This document shows positions 9,477 to 18,800 of a stretch of DNA of 50,468 nt, piece after piece. The notes under the pieces were generated by a model, which was not told the origin of the DNA, did no database searches, and saw only the letters and a program-made list of their open reading frames with translations. The stretch spans positions 1 through 50,468 of the forward strand of contig NZ_JTAM01000078.1 of the NCBI RefSeq assembly GCF_000812565.1. The letters are read 5' to 3'. Source of the stretch: Flammeovirga sp. OC4 (GTDB taxonomy: Bacteria; Bacteroidota; Bacteroidia; Cytophagales; Flammeovirgaceae). Within the stretch, counting starts at the first letter, position 1, and every line of letters begins with the position of its first letter. The position numbers were made by a program, and so were the translations under genes.

Positions 9477-10502
9477 ATGGGCTTCTTTGATTTTTTTACA
9501 AGTGATCTAGCAATAGATCTAGGAACAGCTAACACGCTGATTCTCACCAAAGGCAAAATTGCGGTAGAAGAACCTTCTATCATTGCATTAGATAGGCAAT
9601 CAGGAAAAGTGATTGCTCTAGGTGCAAAGGCCATGCAAATGCATGAGAAAACGCACGAAAATATTAAAACGATTCGTCCTCTTAAAGATGGCGTAATTGC
9701 GGACTTTCATGCTGCAGAACAAATGATTCGTGGCTTGATTAAGATGTCTGATGCTAAAAAACGATTTTTCACTCCTTCTCATAGAATGGTCATCTGTATT
9801 CCTTCGGGCATCACTGAAGTAGAAAAAAGGGCTGTTCGTGACTCTGCCGAACACGCTGGAGCCAAAGAAGTATATATGGTTCCGGAACCGATCGCAGCTG
9901 CAATTGGTATAGGTGTAAATATTGAGGAACCAATGGGAAGTATGGTGGTAGATATTGGAGGAGGAACGACAGAGATTGCAGTGATTGCAATGTCTGGGAT
10001 CGTATGTGATCAATCTGTAAGAACTGCTGGAGATGTATTTAATCGAGACATTTTAGATTATATGCGCCGCCAACATAATTTACTTATTGGTGAAAGATCA
10101 GCTGAAAAAATTAAGTTTGAAGTTGGGGCAGCTTTAGCAGAGTTAGATGATGCTCCCGAGGACTATGAAATTCGTGGCCGAGATTTACTAACCGGTATAC
10201 CAAAAGTGATCAACGTATCTTACGCAGAGGTAGCGTTTGCACTAGATAAATCCATATCTAAAATTGAAGAGGCTATTTTAAGGGCCTTAGAAACTGCTCC
10301 TCCAGAATTATCTGCAGATATTTATGATAGAGGAATTCACTTAACTGGTGGTGGAGCATTATTGAGAGGATTGGATAAACGAATCTCACTTAAAACAAAA
10401 TTACCAGTGCATGTTCCAGATGATCCGTTAAGAGCTGTTGTTTTAGGAACAGGACATGTATTAAGGGAATTAAATAGGTATAAAGCAATTTTGATTACCT
10501 AA
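9477..10502 (+). CDS. mreB: Rod shape-determining protein MreB (bacterial actin)
   Basis: MreB forms membrane-bound filaments that position the elongation-phase cell-wall machinery. The 341-residue length is typical. Actin-fold nucleotide motifs are present: DLGTANTLIL (phosphate 1) near residue 12, VVDIGGGTTEIAV (phosphate 2) near 160-172, and LTGGGALLRGLD (adenosine) near 287-298. An amphipathic start (MGFFDFFTSDLAI) fits membrane attachment. It is first in an mreB-mreC-mreD cluster, but a strong terminator at 10511-10552 lies between mreB and mreC, so MreB may be made in excess over the other two. Confidence 0.97.
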   Translation: MGFFDFFTSDLAIDLGTANTLILTKGKIAVEEPSIIALDRQSGKVIALGAKAMQMHEKTHENIKTIRPLKDGVIADFHAAEQMIRGLIKMSDAKKRFFTPSHRMVICIPSGITEVEKRAVRDSAEHAGAKEVYMVPEPIAAAIGIGVNIEEPMGSMVVDIGGGTTEIAVIAMSGIVCDQSVRTAGDVFNRDILDYMRRQHNLLIGERSAEKIKFEVGAALAELDDAPEDYEIRGRDLLTGIPKVINVSYAEVAFALDKSISKIEEAILRALETAPPELSADIYDRGIHLTGGGALLRGLDKRISLKTKLPVHVPDDPLRAVVLGTGHVLRELNRYKAILIT

Positions 10503-10510
10503 TTATATAA

Positions 10511-10552
10511 AAAAACGCAAGATGAATTGAAAGATTCCATTGCGTTTTTTTT
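10511..10552 (+). terminator. Terminator between mreB and mreC
   Basis: AAAAACGCAA 10511-10520 pairs with TTGCGTTTTT 10540-10549 and the T-run continues to 10553. An inner GAAT/ATTC pairing extends the stem. It would lower transcription from mreB into mreCD. Confidence 0.8.
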
Positions 10553-10669
10553 TGTTCGGATCTTCATTTTATCTTGCATGATATTTAAGGGAAAAGAAAT
10601 ATTTACGATAAGCTAAAAACTCTTTTTGCCTTATATTTTTTCTGGAGATAATATTTTTATTGCCATTAT

Positions 10670-11521
10670 ATGAGTCAATTATTTGCTATCATATTTAAGT
10701 ACCGAGTCTTTTTAGTATTTATTCTTTTAGAGTTAGTGGCAGCTGCTTTAATTGTGAATAATAATACTTATCAACGTTCGGTCATTCTGTCTTCTTCTAA
10801 TACTGTAGTAGGAGGGATTTATAATACTACATCTAATATAGAACAGTATTTTAACCTTACTGAGGTCAATGAAGACTTGTTAAATGAAAATGCTCTTTTA
10901 AGAAAGCAAATTGAATTATATCAGGTGGCAGGTATTAATGATAGTGTTGATACAAAGAATACCTTATCTCCACTATTTTACGGTATGAGTGATACTATTG
11001 CCTATGACTTTATACCTGCAAGAGTAATTAATAATTCTGTTTACAGGTCAGCCAATTACATTACTTTGAATAAAGGTAGAAAGGATGGAATTGTTGAAGG
11101 GATGGGAATCATGACAAAGGATGGAGTAGTAGGTCAGGTAAAGTCAGTATCCAATCACTTTGCAACTTGTTATTCACTTTTGCATAGAGATATGGCGGTA
11201 TCTTCAGAGCTAAAGAAGAATGGAGCGCTTTGTACGGTAACGTGGAATACAGAGGACCCTACGAAAGCATCTGCAAATTATTTACCATTGCACTTAGATA
11301 TTAATGTGGGAGACACGATTACATCCTCTGGGTTTAATACAGTATATCCAGAAGGTGTGATGTTGGGTGTGGTAACAGAAGCAGAAAAGACGCCTTCAGA
11401 ACGATTTTGGCTAGTCACAATTGATGTTTCTGTAGACTTTTCAAAACTGCACCATGTGTATGTTTCAAAGTCATTATTCAGAATAGAAAAAGATTCTTTG
11501 GAATCTATGGATGAACAGTAA
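10670..11521 (+). CDS. mreC: Rod shape-determining protein MreC
   Basis: MreC is the periplasmic scaffold that links MreB/MreD to the elongation peptidoglycan synthases. The 283-residue protein has one N-terminal membrane segment (FLVFILLELVAAALIV, about 13-28), a coiled coil near 55-85 (TEVNEDLLNENALLRKQIEL), then the MreC beta-barrel core with ARVINNSVYRSANYITLNKG, GMGIMTKDGVVGQV and GDTITSSGFNTVYPEGVMLG. This order is the family hallmark. It is followed after 34 bases by mreD, so the two are co-transcribed. Confidence 0.95.
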   Translation: MSQLFAIIFKYRVFLVFILLELVAAALIVNNNTYQRSVILSSSNTVVGGIYNTTSNIEQYFNLTEVNEDLLNENALLRKQIELYQVAGINDSVDTKNTLSPLFYGMSDTIAYDFIPARVINNSVYRSANYITLNKGRKDGIVEGMGIMTKDGVVGQVKSVSNHFATCYSLLHRDMAVSSELKKNGALCTVTWNTEDPTKASANYLPLHLDINVGDTITSSGFNTVYPEGVMLGVVTEAEKTPSERFWLVTIDVSVDFSKLHHVYVSKSLFRIEKDSLESMDEQ

Positions 11522-11555
11522 AATTAGTAGATGTCTTAAGGGTTAAAAAGAAATT

Positions 11556-12086
11556 ATGGGAAGAGAAATTTGGTTAAAACAAGTAGGTTTATTTTTAATC
11601 TATCTTTTTGTTCAAGTATTGTTTTTTAGAAACCTTACTTTCTTTGAAGGTAATGTGATGGTATTCCCTTACATTGCTTTTCTTATCTTGCTGCCATTTG
11701 GAGCCATGAACATGAGTATTTTGATTGTTGGTTTTTGTATGGGTTTTGTGATCGATATATTTTATGATTCTATTGGTATACATACTGCAGCTTGTGTTTT
11801 CCTGGCTTTTACAAGGACACAAATAATGAAATGGACGGCACCTACGGGAGGATATGAACTTTCAGAGGTACCAACAATTCATCAAATGGGATTTGGAGCT
11901 TTTCTGGTCTTTGTGATTCCACAAATAATATTACACCATATTACATTATTCATGATAGAAGCAGGAAGTATGGCGTTTATGCCTAAGGCTATATTAAGAG
12001 GTGTTTTGAGTACAATAGCTACATTGGTAATAGTACTAGCGATTCAGTACTTATTTTATAGTAATGTAGGGCGTAGAAGAATCTAA
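11556..12086 (+). CDS. mreD: Rod shape-determining protein MreD
   Basis: A 176-residue inner-membrane protein with about five hydrophobic segments. It matches the small MreD family by position (directly after mreC), length and a conserved GFVIDIFYDSIGIHTAACVFLA-like stretch around residues 60-85, where an acidic residue lies inside the membrane block. MreD works with MreC and MreB in wall elongation. Sequence similarity in this family is low, so context carries much of the weight. A bidirectional terminator follows. Confidence 0.9.
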   Translation: MGREIWLKQVGLFLIYLFVQVLFFRNLTFFEGNVMVFPYIAFLILLPFGAMNMSILIVGFCMGFVIDIFYDSIGIHTAACVFLAFTRTQIMKWTAPTGGYELSEVPTIHQMGFGAFLVFVIPQIILHHITLFMIEAGSMAFMPKAILRGVLSTIATLVIVLAIQYLFYSNVGRRRI

Positions 12087-12106
12087 GTTTGTAGAGGAAA
12101 TAAATC

Positions 12107-12147
12107 AAAAATGGTCATAAGCTTCAAAAGTTTATGACCATTTTTAT
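12107..12147 (+). terminator. Bidirectional terminator between mreD and mnmA
   Basis: AAAAATGGTCATAA 12107-12120 pairs with TTATGACCATTTTT 12132-12145. A and T runs flank both sides, so it can serve mreCD on plus and mnmA on minus. Confidence 0.85.
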
Positions 12148-12211
12148 TATGAAAATAATTGGTGAGATACAGCCAAAATACATGCATGGAGCATATTAGA
12201 CTTTTTAAAAG

Positions 12212-13417
12212 TTATCTTCCAATTACGCCAGAACCAATTAATTCGTCTCCTTCATACCAAGAGATAAATTGACCTGCTGAGATACCTGACTGTTTATTTT
12301 CGAAAACACAATATAGCCCTTCTTCTTTTTGATAAAGAGTGACCTTTTCTAAGGGCTGACGATATCTGATTCTTGCCATATACTCTCGTGTTTCGCCAAC
12401 CTTCATTTGAAGGTCTTCTCTGACCCAATGAATTTCATTGGATTCTACTTTTAAACCTTGTCTATTTAGACCAGGGTGCTCACTACCTTGACCAGTATAA
12501 ATAGTGTTTGTTTCAGTGTCTGTTGCAATCACAAACAAAGGAAGTGGAGTACCTCCAACACCTAAACCTTTACGTTGGCCGATTGTGTAATAATGTGCTC
12601 CCTGATGCTCTCCCACCTTTTTACCGTAAGTTGGTTTATAGGAATAAGGAAGTGTTTCAAGCTCTAGCCTTTCACTATCAGAAGATGCATCCTTGATCGA
12701 TGCTTCTCTTTCTAGATAAATAGGGTGATCAACAGGAACCTCAACAATATTACCCACTTTAGGCATTAATTGTTGCTTCAAGAAATCTGGAAGTTTTACT
12801 TTACCAATAAAGCAGAGCCCTTGAGAATCTTTTTTGTTAGCAGTAATTAAATCCTGTTCAGCTGCAATTGCCCTTACTTCAGGTTTGGTTAATTCCCCGA
12901 TAGGGAATAATGCTTTAGAAAGTTGTTCTTGATTCAATTGAGATAAGAAATAACTTTGATCTTTATTTCCATCTACACCTGCTAATAAACGGAAGACTTC
13001 TTTGCCATTTTCATCAATGAAAGAGTCTTTTCTACAATAGTGTCCCATTGCTACATAATCAGCACCAAGTGACATGGCAATGTCCATAAAGACATCAAAC
13101 TTCACTTCTCTGTTACATAATACATCTGGGTTTGGGGTTCTGCCTGCCTCATATTCCGCAAACATATAGTCAACAATACGTTCTTTGTATTGCTCACTTA
13201 AATCTACACTTTGGAATGGAATGTTTAGTTTGTTGGCGACAAGCAATGCATCATTGCTATCGTCAATCCATGGACATTCACCTTGAATTGTTACACTTCC
13301 ATCGTGCCAATTGATCATAAAAAGACCAATTACATCATAACCTTGCTCTTTTAATAAATAAGCGGCTACGCTTGAGTCTACTCCACCGGATAGACCAACT
13401 ACTACTCTTTTTGCCAT
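12212..13417 (-). CDS. mnmA: tRNA-specific 2-thiouridylase MnmA
   Basis: MnmA puts the 2-thio group on U34 of tRNAs for Lys, Glu and Gln using ATP and a persulfide. The 401-residue protein has the PP-loop SGGVDSS at 10-16. The two redox Cys of the family are present: C101 in [12 protein letters not shown] and C202 in [21 protein letters not shown] and [10 protein letters not shown] are further conserved blocks. It is a single-gene unit, convergent with mreD, with a candidate -7 element at 13499-13506. Confidence 0.97.
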   Translation of the reverse strand: MAKRVVVGLSGGVDSSVAAYLLKEQGYDVIGLFMINWHDGSVTIQGECPWIDDSNDALLVANKLNIPFQSVDLSEQYKERIVDYMFAEYEAGRTPNPDVLCNREVKFDVFMDIAMSLGADYVAMGHYCRKDSFIDENGKEVFRLLAGVDGNKDQSYFLSQLNQEQLSKALFPIGELTKPEVRAIAAEQDLITANKKDSQGLCFIGKVKLPDFLKQQLMPKVGNIVEVPVDHPIYLEREASIKDASSDSERLELETLPYSYKPTYGKKVGEHQGAHYYTIGQRKGLGVGGTPLPLFVIATDTETNTIYTGQGSEHPGLNRQGLKVESNEIHWVREDLQMKVGETREYMARIRYRQPLEKVTLYQKEEGLYCVFENKQSGISAGQFISWYEGDELIGSGVIGR

Positions 13418-13498
13418 AAAATTAAAATGCTTACAGGGGGTTAAGTTCCCTTTTCACAAACACATCAAATTTTTTTTATAAAAATCTGATTTTTTTTT

Positions 13499-13506
13499 CA
13501 AAGATA
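13499..13506 (-). promoter_or_regulatory. Candidate -7 element for mnmA
   Basis: Minus-strand TATCTTTG matches TAnnTTTG. It lies 81 bases before the mnmA start; no clear -33 element was found. Confidence 0.35.
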
Positions 13507-13641
13507 GGAATATCTTTTTGATGTTGTACACACTATTTATTATCAGATACTTAACACATCTGAATAACAGGCTTATATTCTTTTGGGAAATGTAAAACGC
13601 ATTATATTTAATTTTGTTTAGAAACTTTTTTCAAGATAAAC

Positions 13642-13672
13642 TTGCGTGGTAATATAAAAACATGCACCTTTG
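13642..13672 (+). promoter_or_regulatory. Candidate promoter of tRNA-Leu
   Basis: TTG at 13642-13644, 20 bases, then CACCTTTG at 13665-13672, one base from the TAnnTTTG consensus. It ends 32 bases before the tRNA. Confidence 0.5.
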
Positions 13673-13704
13673 CATCGCTTTAAAACAAAAGGCCACAACA
13701 AAAA

Positions 13705-13789
13705 GCGGGTGTGGTGAAATTGGTAGACACGCTAGACTTAGGATCTAGTGCTTCACGGCGTGGGGGTTCGAGTCCCTCCACCCGCACCA
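13705..13789 (+). tRNA. tRNA-Leu (anticodon TAG)
   Basis: The acceptor arms GCGGGTG (13705-13711) and CACCCGC (13779-13785) pair fully, the discriminator is A and CCA is encoded. The anticodon arm CTAGA-CTTAGGA-TCTAG gives anticodon TAG, reading CUA-type Leu codons. A long variable arm (TGCTTCACGGCGTG region) and the TTCGAGT T-loop fit a class II tRNA-Leu. A strong terminator follows three bases later. Confidence 0.98.
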
Positions 13790-13791
13790 AG

Positions 13792-13822
13792 AAAGGTTGA
13801 TAGAAATATCAACCTTTTTTTT
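13792..13822 (+). terminator. Terminator of tRNA-Leu
   Basis: AAAGGTTGATA 13792-13802 pairs perfectly with TATCAACCTTT 13807-13817 around a GAAA tetraloop, followed by a T-run. Confidence 0.9.
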
Positions 13823-14032
13823 ATGCCCAAAATTTAGTAATCTTAAAAATAGAATACTTGTTTCTTCGTTATTCTTTATAGTCATAGTGATTTTATCTAT
13901 TCACATTGAATGATTATTTTTCATAATCAGGAATAAATTCTATAAAAAGAAATAGTTCATACATCCACTATGTAATCATGGTACTTGAATTGCTTAAAGT
14001 ACTGAAGTAGTAGGACACATATAAAGTAGACT

Positions 14033-16426
14033 ATGAGTGATCAATCATCAACTCCTAAGAATGTTGGTTTAAGATTAAATGATTTAAGTATACGTGTTAA
14101 GGTTTTGCTTAACATGCTTATAATAGCTGCACTTTCCAGTATTGCGGTAGGCTTTTTAGGGTATTATTCTGCAAAGAAATCTCTTGAAGAGGCGGTATTT
14201 GCTCAATTGACTTCTGTAAGAGAAGTAAAAAGGAGAGCATTGGAGTCTTTTATAGAAGACGCTAAAGAGCAAGTAAGTGTATTAGCCCAAAGTAGGATGG
14301 TAGCAGATGCAGTAATGGAACTGTCACCCGCTTATTCTATCATGGACTTCTATTATTCTCCGGGTAAGATTACGCTTATGAGAAGAGACTTGAAGGAGTT
14401 TTACCGGACAAGTGTAGATAGAAAATTGGGGGATCAAGACCTTTTTTCCAAACAACTTATCAAAAGCACAGAGGAGTTATCGGATAAAGCTGTTGTACTT
14501 CAAAGCCTTTATATCGCCAATAATCAAAACCCAATCGGGAAGAAGTATCTAATGAATAGAGCTGAAGATAAAACGGCTTATTCTGATATTCATGAAAGAT
14601 ATCATTCTTCATTCAGAAGGTTTTTAATGGCTGATGGTTTTGCAGATATTTTACTAGTGAATGTCAATACTTCTGAGGTAATTTATTCTGTAGCTAAAAA
14701 TACAGACTTTGGCTCTAGTTTAATGGATGGTGTATTTAGGCAGTCTGCTCTAGGACAGGCATTTACTTTAGCCAGAAATTCGATTCGCCCTAATATGGTG
14801 ATTCTATCTGATTTTGTTTCTTACGAAGGGGCTTATGGTGACTTACAAATCTTTTTTTCTGCACCTGTTTATGAAGAAGGTGAAAAAATAGCTGTACTTA
14901 TTGCTACAATGCCTTTGTCTGCGATCAACAAGATCATGACAGACGATGGTGATTGGAAGCAAGAAGGATTAGGGAAAACAGGAGAAACTTATTTGGTGGG
15001 TAAAGATCAGTTGATGAGAAGTGATGCCCGTCTTTTTAAAGAAGGGGCTGAGAAGTTTTATGAGGAGTTATTAGAACTTAAAATTTCTGGTGATGAAATC
15101 AGTCAAATCAAATCATTAAGAACAACTGTATTATCTAAAACTGTTACTACAGAACCCGTTCTAGATGCTTTAAAAGGACATTCGGGAAACCTACTTTCTA
15201 AGAACTATTTAGGTAAACCCGCTTTGAGTGCTTATTCGAGTTTAAAAATAAGGGAACTACCGTGGATCATTATTGCAGAAATGCAGGAAGAAGAGGCATT
15301 TGAATCCATTGAAAGATTGAAATGGAATGTAGCACTAGCCACTTTGGTTATTTTTATCATTGGTGTGATTGTATCGAATGCCTACTCTACAAGTTTTACT
15401 AGGCCTATTTATAAACTTCAGGAGGCTATTGCCAAGCTTTCAAAAGGTGATTTATCTGCATCAATTCCGGTTACATCTGCTGATGAAATAGGAAAGACTA
15501 TTGATTCGATGAATACGCTTATTAGTCGAACAAAGGATACGTCAGATTTCGCAAGAGATATAGGTAAAGGTGATTTTGAAACAAAATTTGAAACCTATGG
15601 TAATAAAGACGTGTTGGGTAACTCTTTGGTGAAGATGAGAGATCGTTTAAAAGAGGTTTCTATTGAGGATCACAGAAGGCAATGGGTCAATGAAGGTGTG
15701 ACAAAGTTTGCTGATATTACCAGACAATACTTAGACAATGTAGATCAACTTTACGAAGTAGTATTAAGGGAATTGGTAGATTATTTATCGGCCAATCAAG
15801 GAATGTTATTTTTGGTAGAGGATGATGAAATCGAAGATAAAGCGTATTTACAGTTGAAAGCTTGTTATGCTTTTGATCGACAAAAATATCTTCATAAGAA
15901 AATCGGTTTTGGAGAAGGTTTAGCAGGTCGTTGTTGGCAAGAAAACGAATCATTGTTTATTGATGATGTACCGGAAGGTTATTCGAAGATTATAACGGGT
16001 CTTGGTTTAGCCTCTCCAAAGAGTATCTTAATTGTTCCTTTAAAGTTTAATGAGCAAGCTTTGGGAGTTATTGAAGTGGCTTCTTTTGATGTATTTGAAA
16101 GGTACATGATCGAGTTTGTAGAAAGAATTTCAGAGAATATAGCTTCTGCTATTACATCAGCGAAGCACAATACAAGAACTGCACATTTACTTTCTGATGC
16201 ACAAAAATTAACGCAAGAGTTAAGAACAAGAGAAGAAGAAATGCTTCAAAACACAGAGGAACTTCAAACGACTCAAGAAGAAATGGCACGAAGACAAATA
16301 GAACTTGAGGAAGTAAGAAACGAGTTAAAGAAAGAAATAGCTTTAAAAGACGAGCAAATCTTATATTATAAATCTCAATTAGGTGAAAAAGGTGATGATT
16401 TGTCATCAGAAGTAGAAAAAGTCTAA
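14033..16426 (+). CDS. Membrane sensory protein: periplasmic sensor, HAMP, GAF, coiled coil; no output domain
   Basis: A 797-residue protein. Segment one spans about 27-49 (VLLNMLIIAALSSIAVGFLGYY). A large periplasmic region (about 50-425) resembles a double Cache sensor. Segment two lies near 428-450 (VALATLVIFIIGVIVSNAY), then HAMP (about 450-505, FTRPIYKLQEAIAKLSKGDLSASI), a second HAMP-like stretch, GAF (about 565-710, FGEGLAGRCWQENESLFIDDVPEG) and a long coiled coil (about 715-785) rich in Glu and Gln. No histidine kinase, GGDEF, methyl-accepting or phosphatase motif is seen. Proteins of this architecture occur in many Cytophagales; they may signal through partner proteins bound to the coiled coil. 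It is monocistronic. Confidence 0.8.
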   Translation: MSDQSSTPKNVGLRLNDLSIRVKVLLNMLIIAALSSIAVGFLGYYSAKKSLEEAVFAQLTSVREVKRRALESFIEDAKEQVSVLAQSRMVADAVMELSPAYSIMDFYYSPGKITLMRRDLKEFYRTSVDRKLGDQDLFSKQLIKSTEELSDKAVVLQSLYIANNQNPIGKKYLMNRAEDKTAYSDIHERYHSSFRRFLMADGFADILLVNVNTSEVIYSVAKNTDFGSSLMDGVFRQSALGQAFTLARNSIRPNMVILSDFVSYEGAYGDLQIFFSAPVYEEGEKIAVLIATMPLSAINKIMTDDGDWKQEGLGKTGETYLVGKDQLMRSDARLFKEGAEKFYEELLELKISGDEISQIKSLRTTVLSKTVTTEPVLDALKGHSGNLLSKNYLGKPALSAYSSLKIRELPWIIIAEMQEEEAFESIERLKWNVALATLVIFIIGVIVSNAYSTSFTRPIYKLQEAIAKLSKGDLSASIPVTSADEIGKTIDSMNTLISRTKDTSDFARDIGKGDFETKFETYGNKDVLGNSLVKMRDRLKEVSIEDHRRQWVNEGVTKFADITRQYLDNVDQLYEVVLRELVDYLSANQGMLFLVEDDEIEDKAYLQLKACYAFDRQKYLHKKIGFGEGLAGRCWQENESLFIDDVPEGYSKIITGLGLASPKSILIVPLKFNEQALGVIEVASFDVFERYMIEFVERISENIASAITSAKHNTRTAHLLSDAQKLTQELRTREEEMLQNTEELQTTQEEMARRQIELEEVRNELKKEIALKDEQILYYKSQLGEKGDDLSSEVEKV

Positions 16427-16443
16427 TAGCCATTTTCACCAAT

Positions 16444-16488
16444 AAAAAATCCATTGTAACCTCTTTGTTTACAATGGATTTTTTATTT
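16444..16488 (+). terminator. Bidirectional terminator between convergent genes
   Basis: AAAAAATCCATTGTAA 16444-16459 pairs with TTACAATGGATTTTTT 16469-16484. It can end both the sensory gene (plus) and the BatA-like gene (minus). Confidence 0.85.
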
Positions 16489-16510
16489 CAGACTAGTATC
16501 AATTACTATT

Positions 16511-18550
16511 TTATTTCCAAAATCGAAGGATAATCATTTCAATACTTAGGAAAAGTAATGCGAATAATAAGAAGAATCTCCATAGAGGTTGTGCAACATT
16601 ATCTTCCATAAAAACCTGCTTGAAAGTATCTGCTTTACTATTGTTGTATACTTTTACATTTTTCAAATTCTGAAATTTTTCTTTTAACTCGTCAGTAGAA
16701 TAACTTTCTAATTTAGATTCTAAAATATCATAGTTAAAGGCGATATAGCCAACAATAGCATCATTTTCAGTATTTTTAATGGCATAGCAACCTGCTTCCA
16801 TATCTTCATTGGGCAGTTTTAATGTAAGAATATCAGCGTTGACCTTTTGAGTTGGAATGATTTCAAGCTGTTCCTTTTGCAACTTGTACATACTTCCTTT
16901 TTGAAGTCCTTCTAATCGAATTCGAATGTTTTTTTCTTCAAAATTATAAGATAGTTGATCTGACTGGGTCTTACTTAAAATGGCCATTCTATACATCACT
17001 GGAACAAATAATGCATGCTTTCCAAAATTAGAATATTGAGGGTCAAGAGGGACAGAACTGAAGTAAATGTTCTGTAATGCATTTTCTTGTATCGTTAAAA
17101 AGCTTTGTCCATTTTTATATCCTAAAAGTGTGTGTACTCCTCTGCCATTCCATTGGTAATTAGAAATACCTTCCGGCATACTCATATTCTTAATTCTCTT
17201 TTCAAATACATTGGCAAAGAAAGGATCTTTCTTAGGAGGAGGAATTGTACCAATATATTGACTGCTTGCCGAAATATTATTTTTTGATATTAAAACACCA
17301 AAAGTAGTAGAGTAACTTTCTATGTCCATATTAGGAGGAGGGAAAACGGCTATATTGGTCCCGTTTCTAATTGCATTGGTGATTACTTCATTCAACGATT
17401 CATTGATGGATTCCACATAATCTAGAATCAATAAATCAGCCCCATTTGTTGCTGAATAATTGATAGAATTAGATCGGAAAGAAGTAGCATTTAAGAAGGG
17501 TTCACTTTTGAAAACCGTAGATAAATATTTTCTAGGATTATCTGATATAATAGCAATGTTAATGTTTGGAGAAACATTTAAAATAAAATAATGGTCATTA
17601 TCAAAGTCAACAGGATAATCATCAATGCTTACTCTACATCTTTTCGCACCAGAATTACCAATAGCAAATGCCATTTCTATTGTTTTAGTTTCTTCTTCTT
17701 CTAATGAAATTGTTGCATTTGAAGATTGCACATCCTCTATATATAATTTTAGGTCTCTGTCTTTGACTTCACCTTTTCCAAGGTTAGACACTTTCACAAA
17801 AAGCTTATTATTTTCTTTTTCTTTCAAGAATGGTTTTTCTAACCAAACAGAATCTATGCGTAGGTTTTCAGTTTTATCAGCTTGTAAAGGTATTAAATGA
17901 TAAGTTGTTGAGGTATCAAACTCAAACTGTTCAAATGCTAAGTTAGTGGACTTTTGAAAATCTGAGACCATAAAAATTTGCTTATTGTCTCCCATCTTTT
18001 CTCTTACAAATGCATCTTGACTGAAAGTATTGACTTCATCTAACCCTCTAGTGAAATTAGAATAAGTTAAGCCAATAATTTCTTCCTCTGTACGATCTTG
18101 GTTTTTAAAGTACCTTGAACTTCCTGTAAAGCGATTGTCAATGATTTGATAATTATATCCTACAGGAAAAATACCTGGGATATTTCTACCAATATCTTTA
18201 CCAGCATCCAAAAGCGTTTTACCATTACGTTCGCTTTGCATACTGAAGGAGTTGTCAATATAAATACTGATTTTACCAGTATCACCTTTTAGGAGTGTAC
18301 TACCATCTTCTTTTGGTATATATGGGCGGGCAAAGGTGAGAATAGCCAATAGTATGAAGGCCATACGGGCAATCATTACCAATATCTTTTTCAAACGGTC
18401 TTGTGCATTGGACATTTCCTTGACAGTTTGAAGAAAGGCAACATTGGTAAACTTTACTTCAGACGACCTCTGAAAATTAAAAAGGTGAATAATTAGCGGC
18501 ACCGCAACCAAAGGCAGGGCATATAAAAAAACAGGGTTTACGAAGTTCAT
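16511..18550 (-). CDS. BatA N-terminal domain / vWA-like membrane protein
   Basis: The 679-residue protein opens with the BatA N-terminal double membrane hairpin: FVNPVFLYALPLVAVPLIIHLFNFQR, then KFTNVAFLQTVKEM and a second segment ending LTFARPYIP. A von Willebrand A-like domain follows with the metal-site motif DNSFSMQS (about 92-99). A long Ig- or GATase-like periplasmic region follows, then a C-terminal membrane anchor (PLWRFFLLFALLFLSIEMI). Relatives in Bacteroidota are often annotated as BatA or vWA membrane proteins; function is not established. No moxR or batB-E genes lie nearby, so it is not part of a classical Bat operon. Confidence 0.8.
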   Translation of the reverse strand: MNFVNPVFLYALPLVAVPLIIHLFNFQRSSEVKFTNVAFLQTVKEMSNAQDRLKKILVMIARMAFILLAILTFARPYIPKEDGSTLLKGDTGKISIYIDNSFSMQSERNGKTLLDAGKDIGRNIPGIFPVGYNYQIIDNRFTGSSRYFKNQDRTEEEIIGLTYSNFTRGLDEVNTFSQDAFVREKMGDNKQIFMVSDFQKSTNLAFEQFEFDTSTTYHLIPLQADKTENLRIDSVWLEKPFLKEKENNKLFVKVSNLGKGEVKDRDLKLYIEDVQSSNATISLEEEETKTIEMAFAIGNSGAKRCRVSIDDYPVDFDNDHYFILNVSPNINIAIISDNPRKYLSTVFKSEPFLNATSFRSNSINYSATNGADLLILDYVESINESLNEVITNAIRNGTNIAVFPPPNMDIESYSTTFGVLISKNNISASSQYIGTIPPPKKDPFFANVFEKRIKNMSMPEGISNYQWNGRGVHTLLGYKNGQSFLTIQENALQNIYFSSVPLDPQYSNFGKHALFVPVMYRMAILSKTQSDQLSYNFEEKNIRIRLEGLQKGSMYKLQKEQLEIIPTQKVNADILTLKLPNEDMEAGCYAIKNTENDAIVGYIAFNYDILESKLESYSTDELKEKFQNLKNVKVYNNSKADTFKQVFMEDNVAQPLWRFFLLFALLFLSIEMIILRFWK

Positions 18551-18685
18551 AGAAAATCTAGACTTATATCGATACTTTGATGTACAAAGAGTACTTCTAC
18601 GTATCTAATTTCATCATTTTTGTGAAAATTATACTAGTAAGATACAATGAAAGAATAGGACTTTTTACACTTAGAAGGATTTAAT

Positions 18686-18693
18686 TATATTTG
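18686..18693 (+). promoter_or_regulatory. Candidate -7 element for the OmpH-like gene
   Basis: TATATTTG matches TAnnTTTG, 107 bases before the GTG start at 18801. No clear -33 element. Confidence 0.35.
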
Positions 18694-18800
18694 TGCCGGA
18701 TTAAATCGGAAATAAAATAGAAAAATACCTTCCATCGAAGTTTTTTTTATCTATTTTCATAGTACATTTTTTTGAATCACATTCTAAACTAATAAATAAA

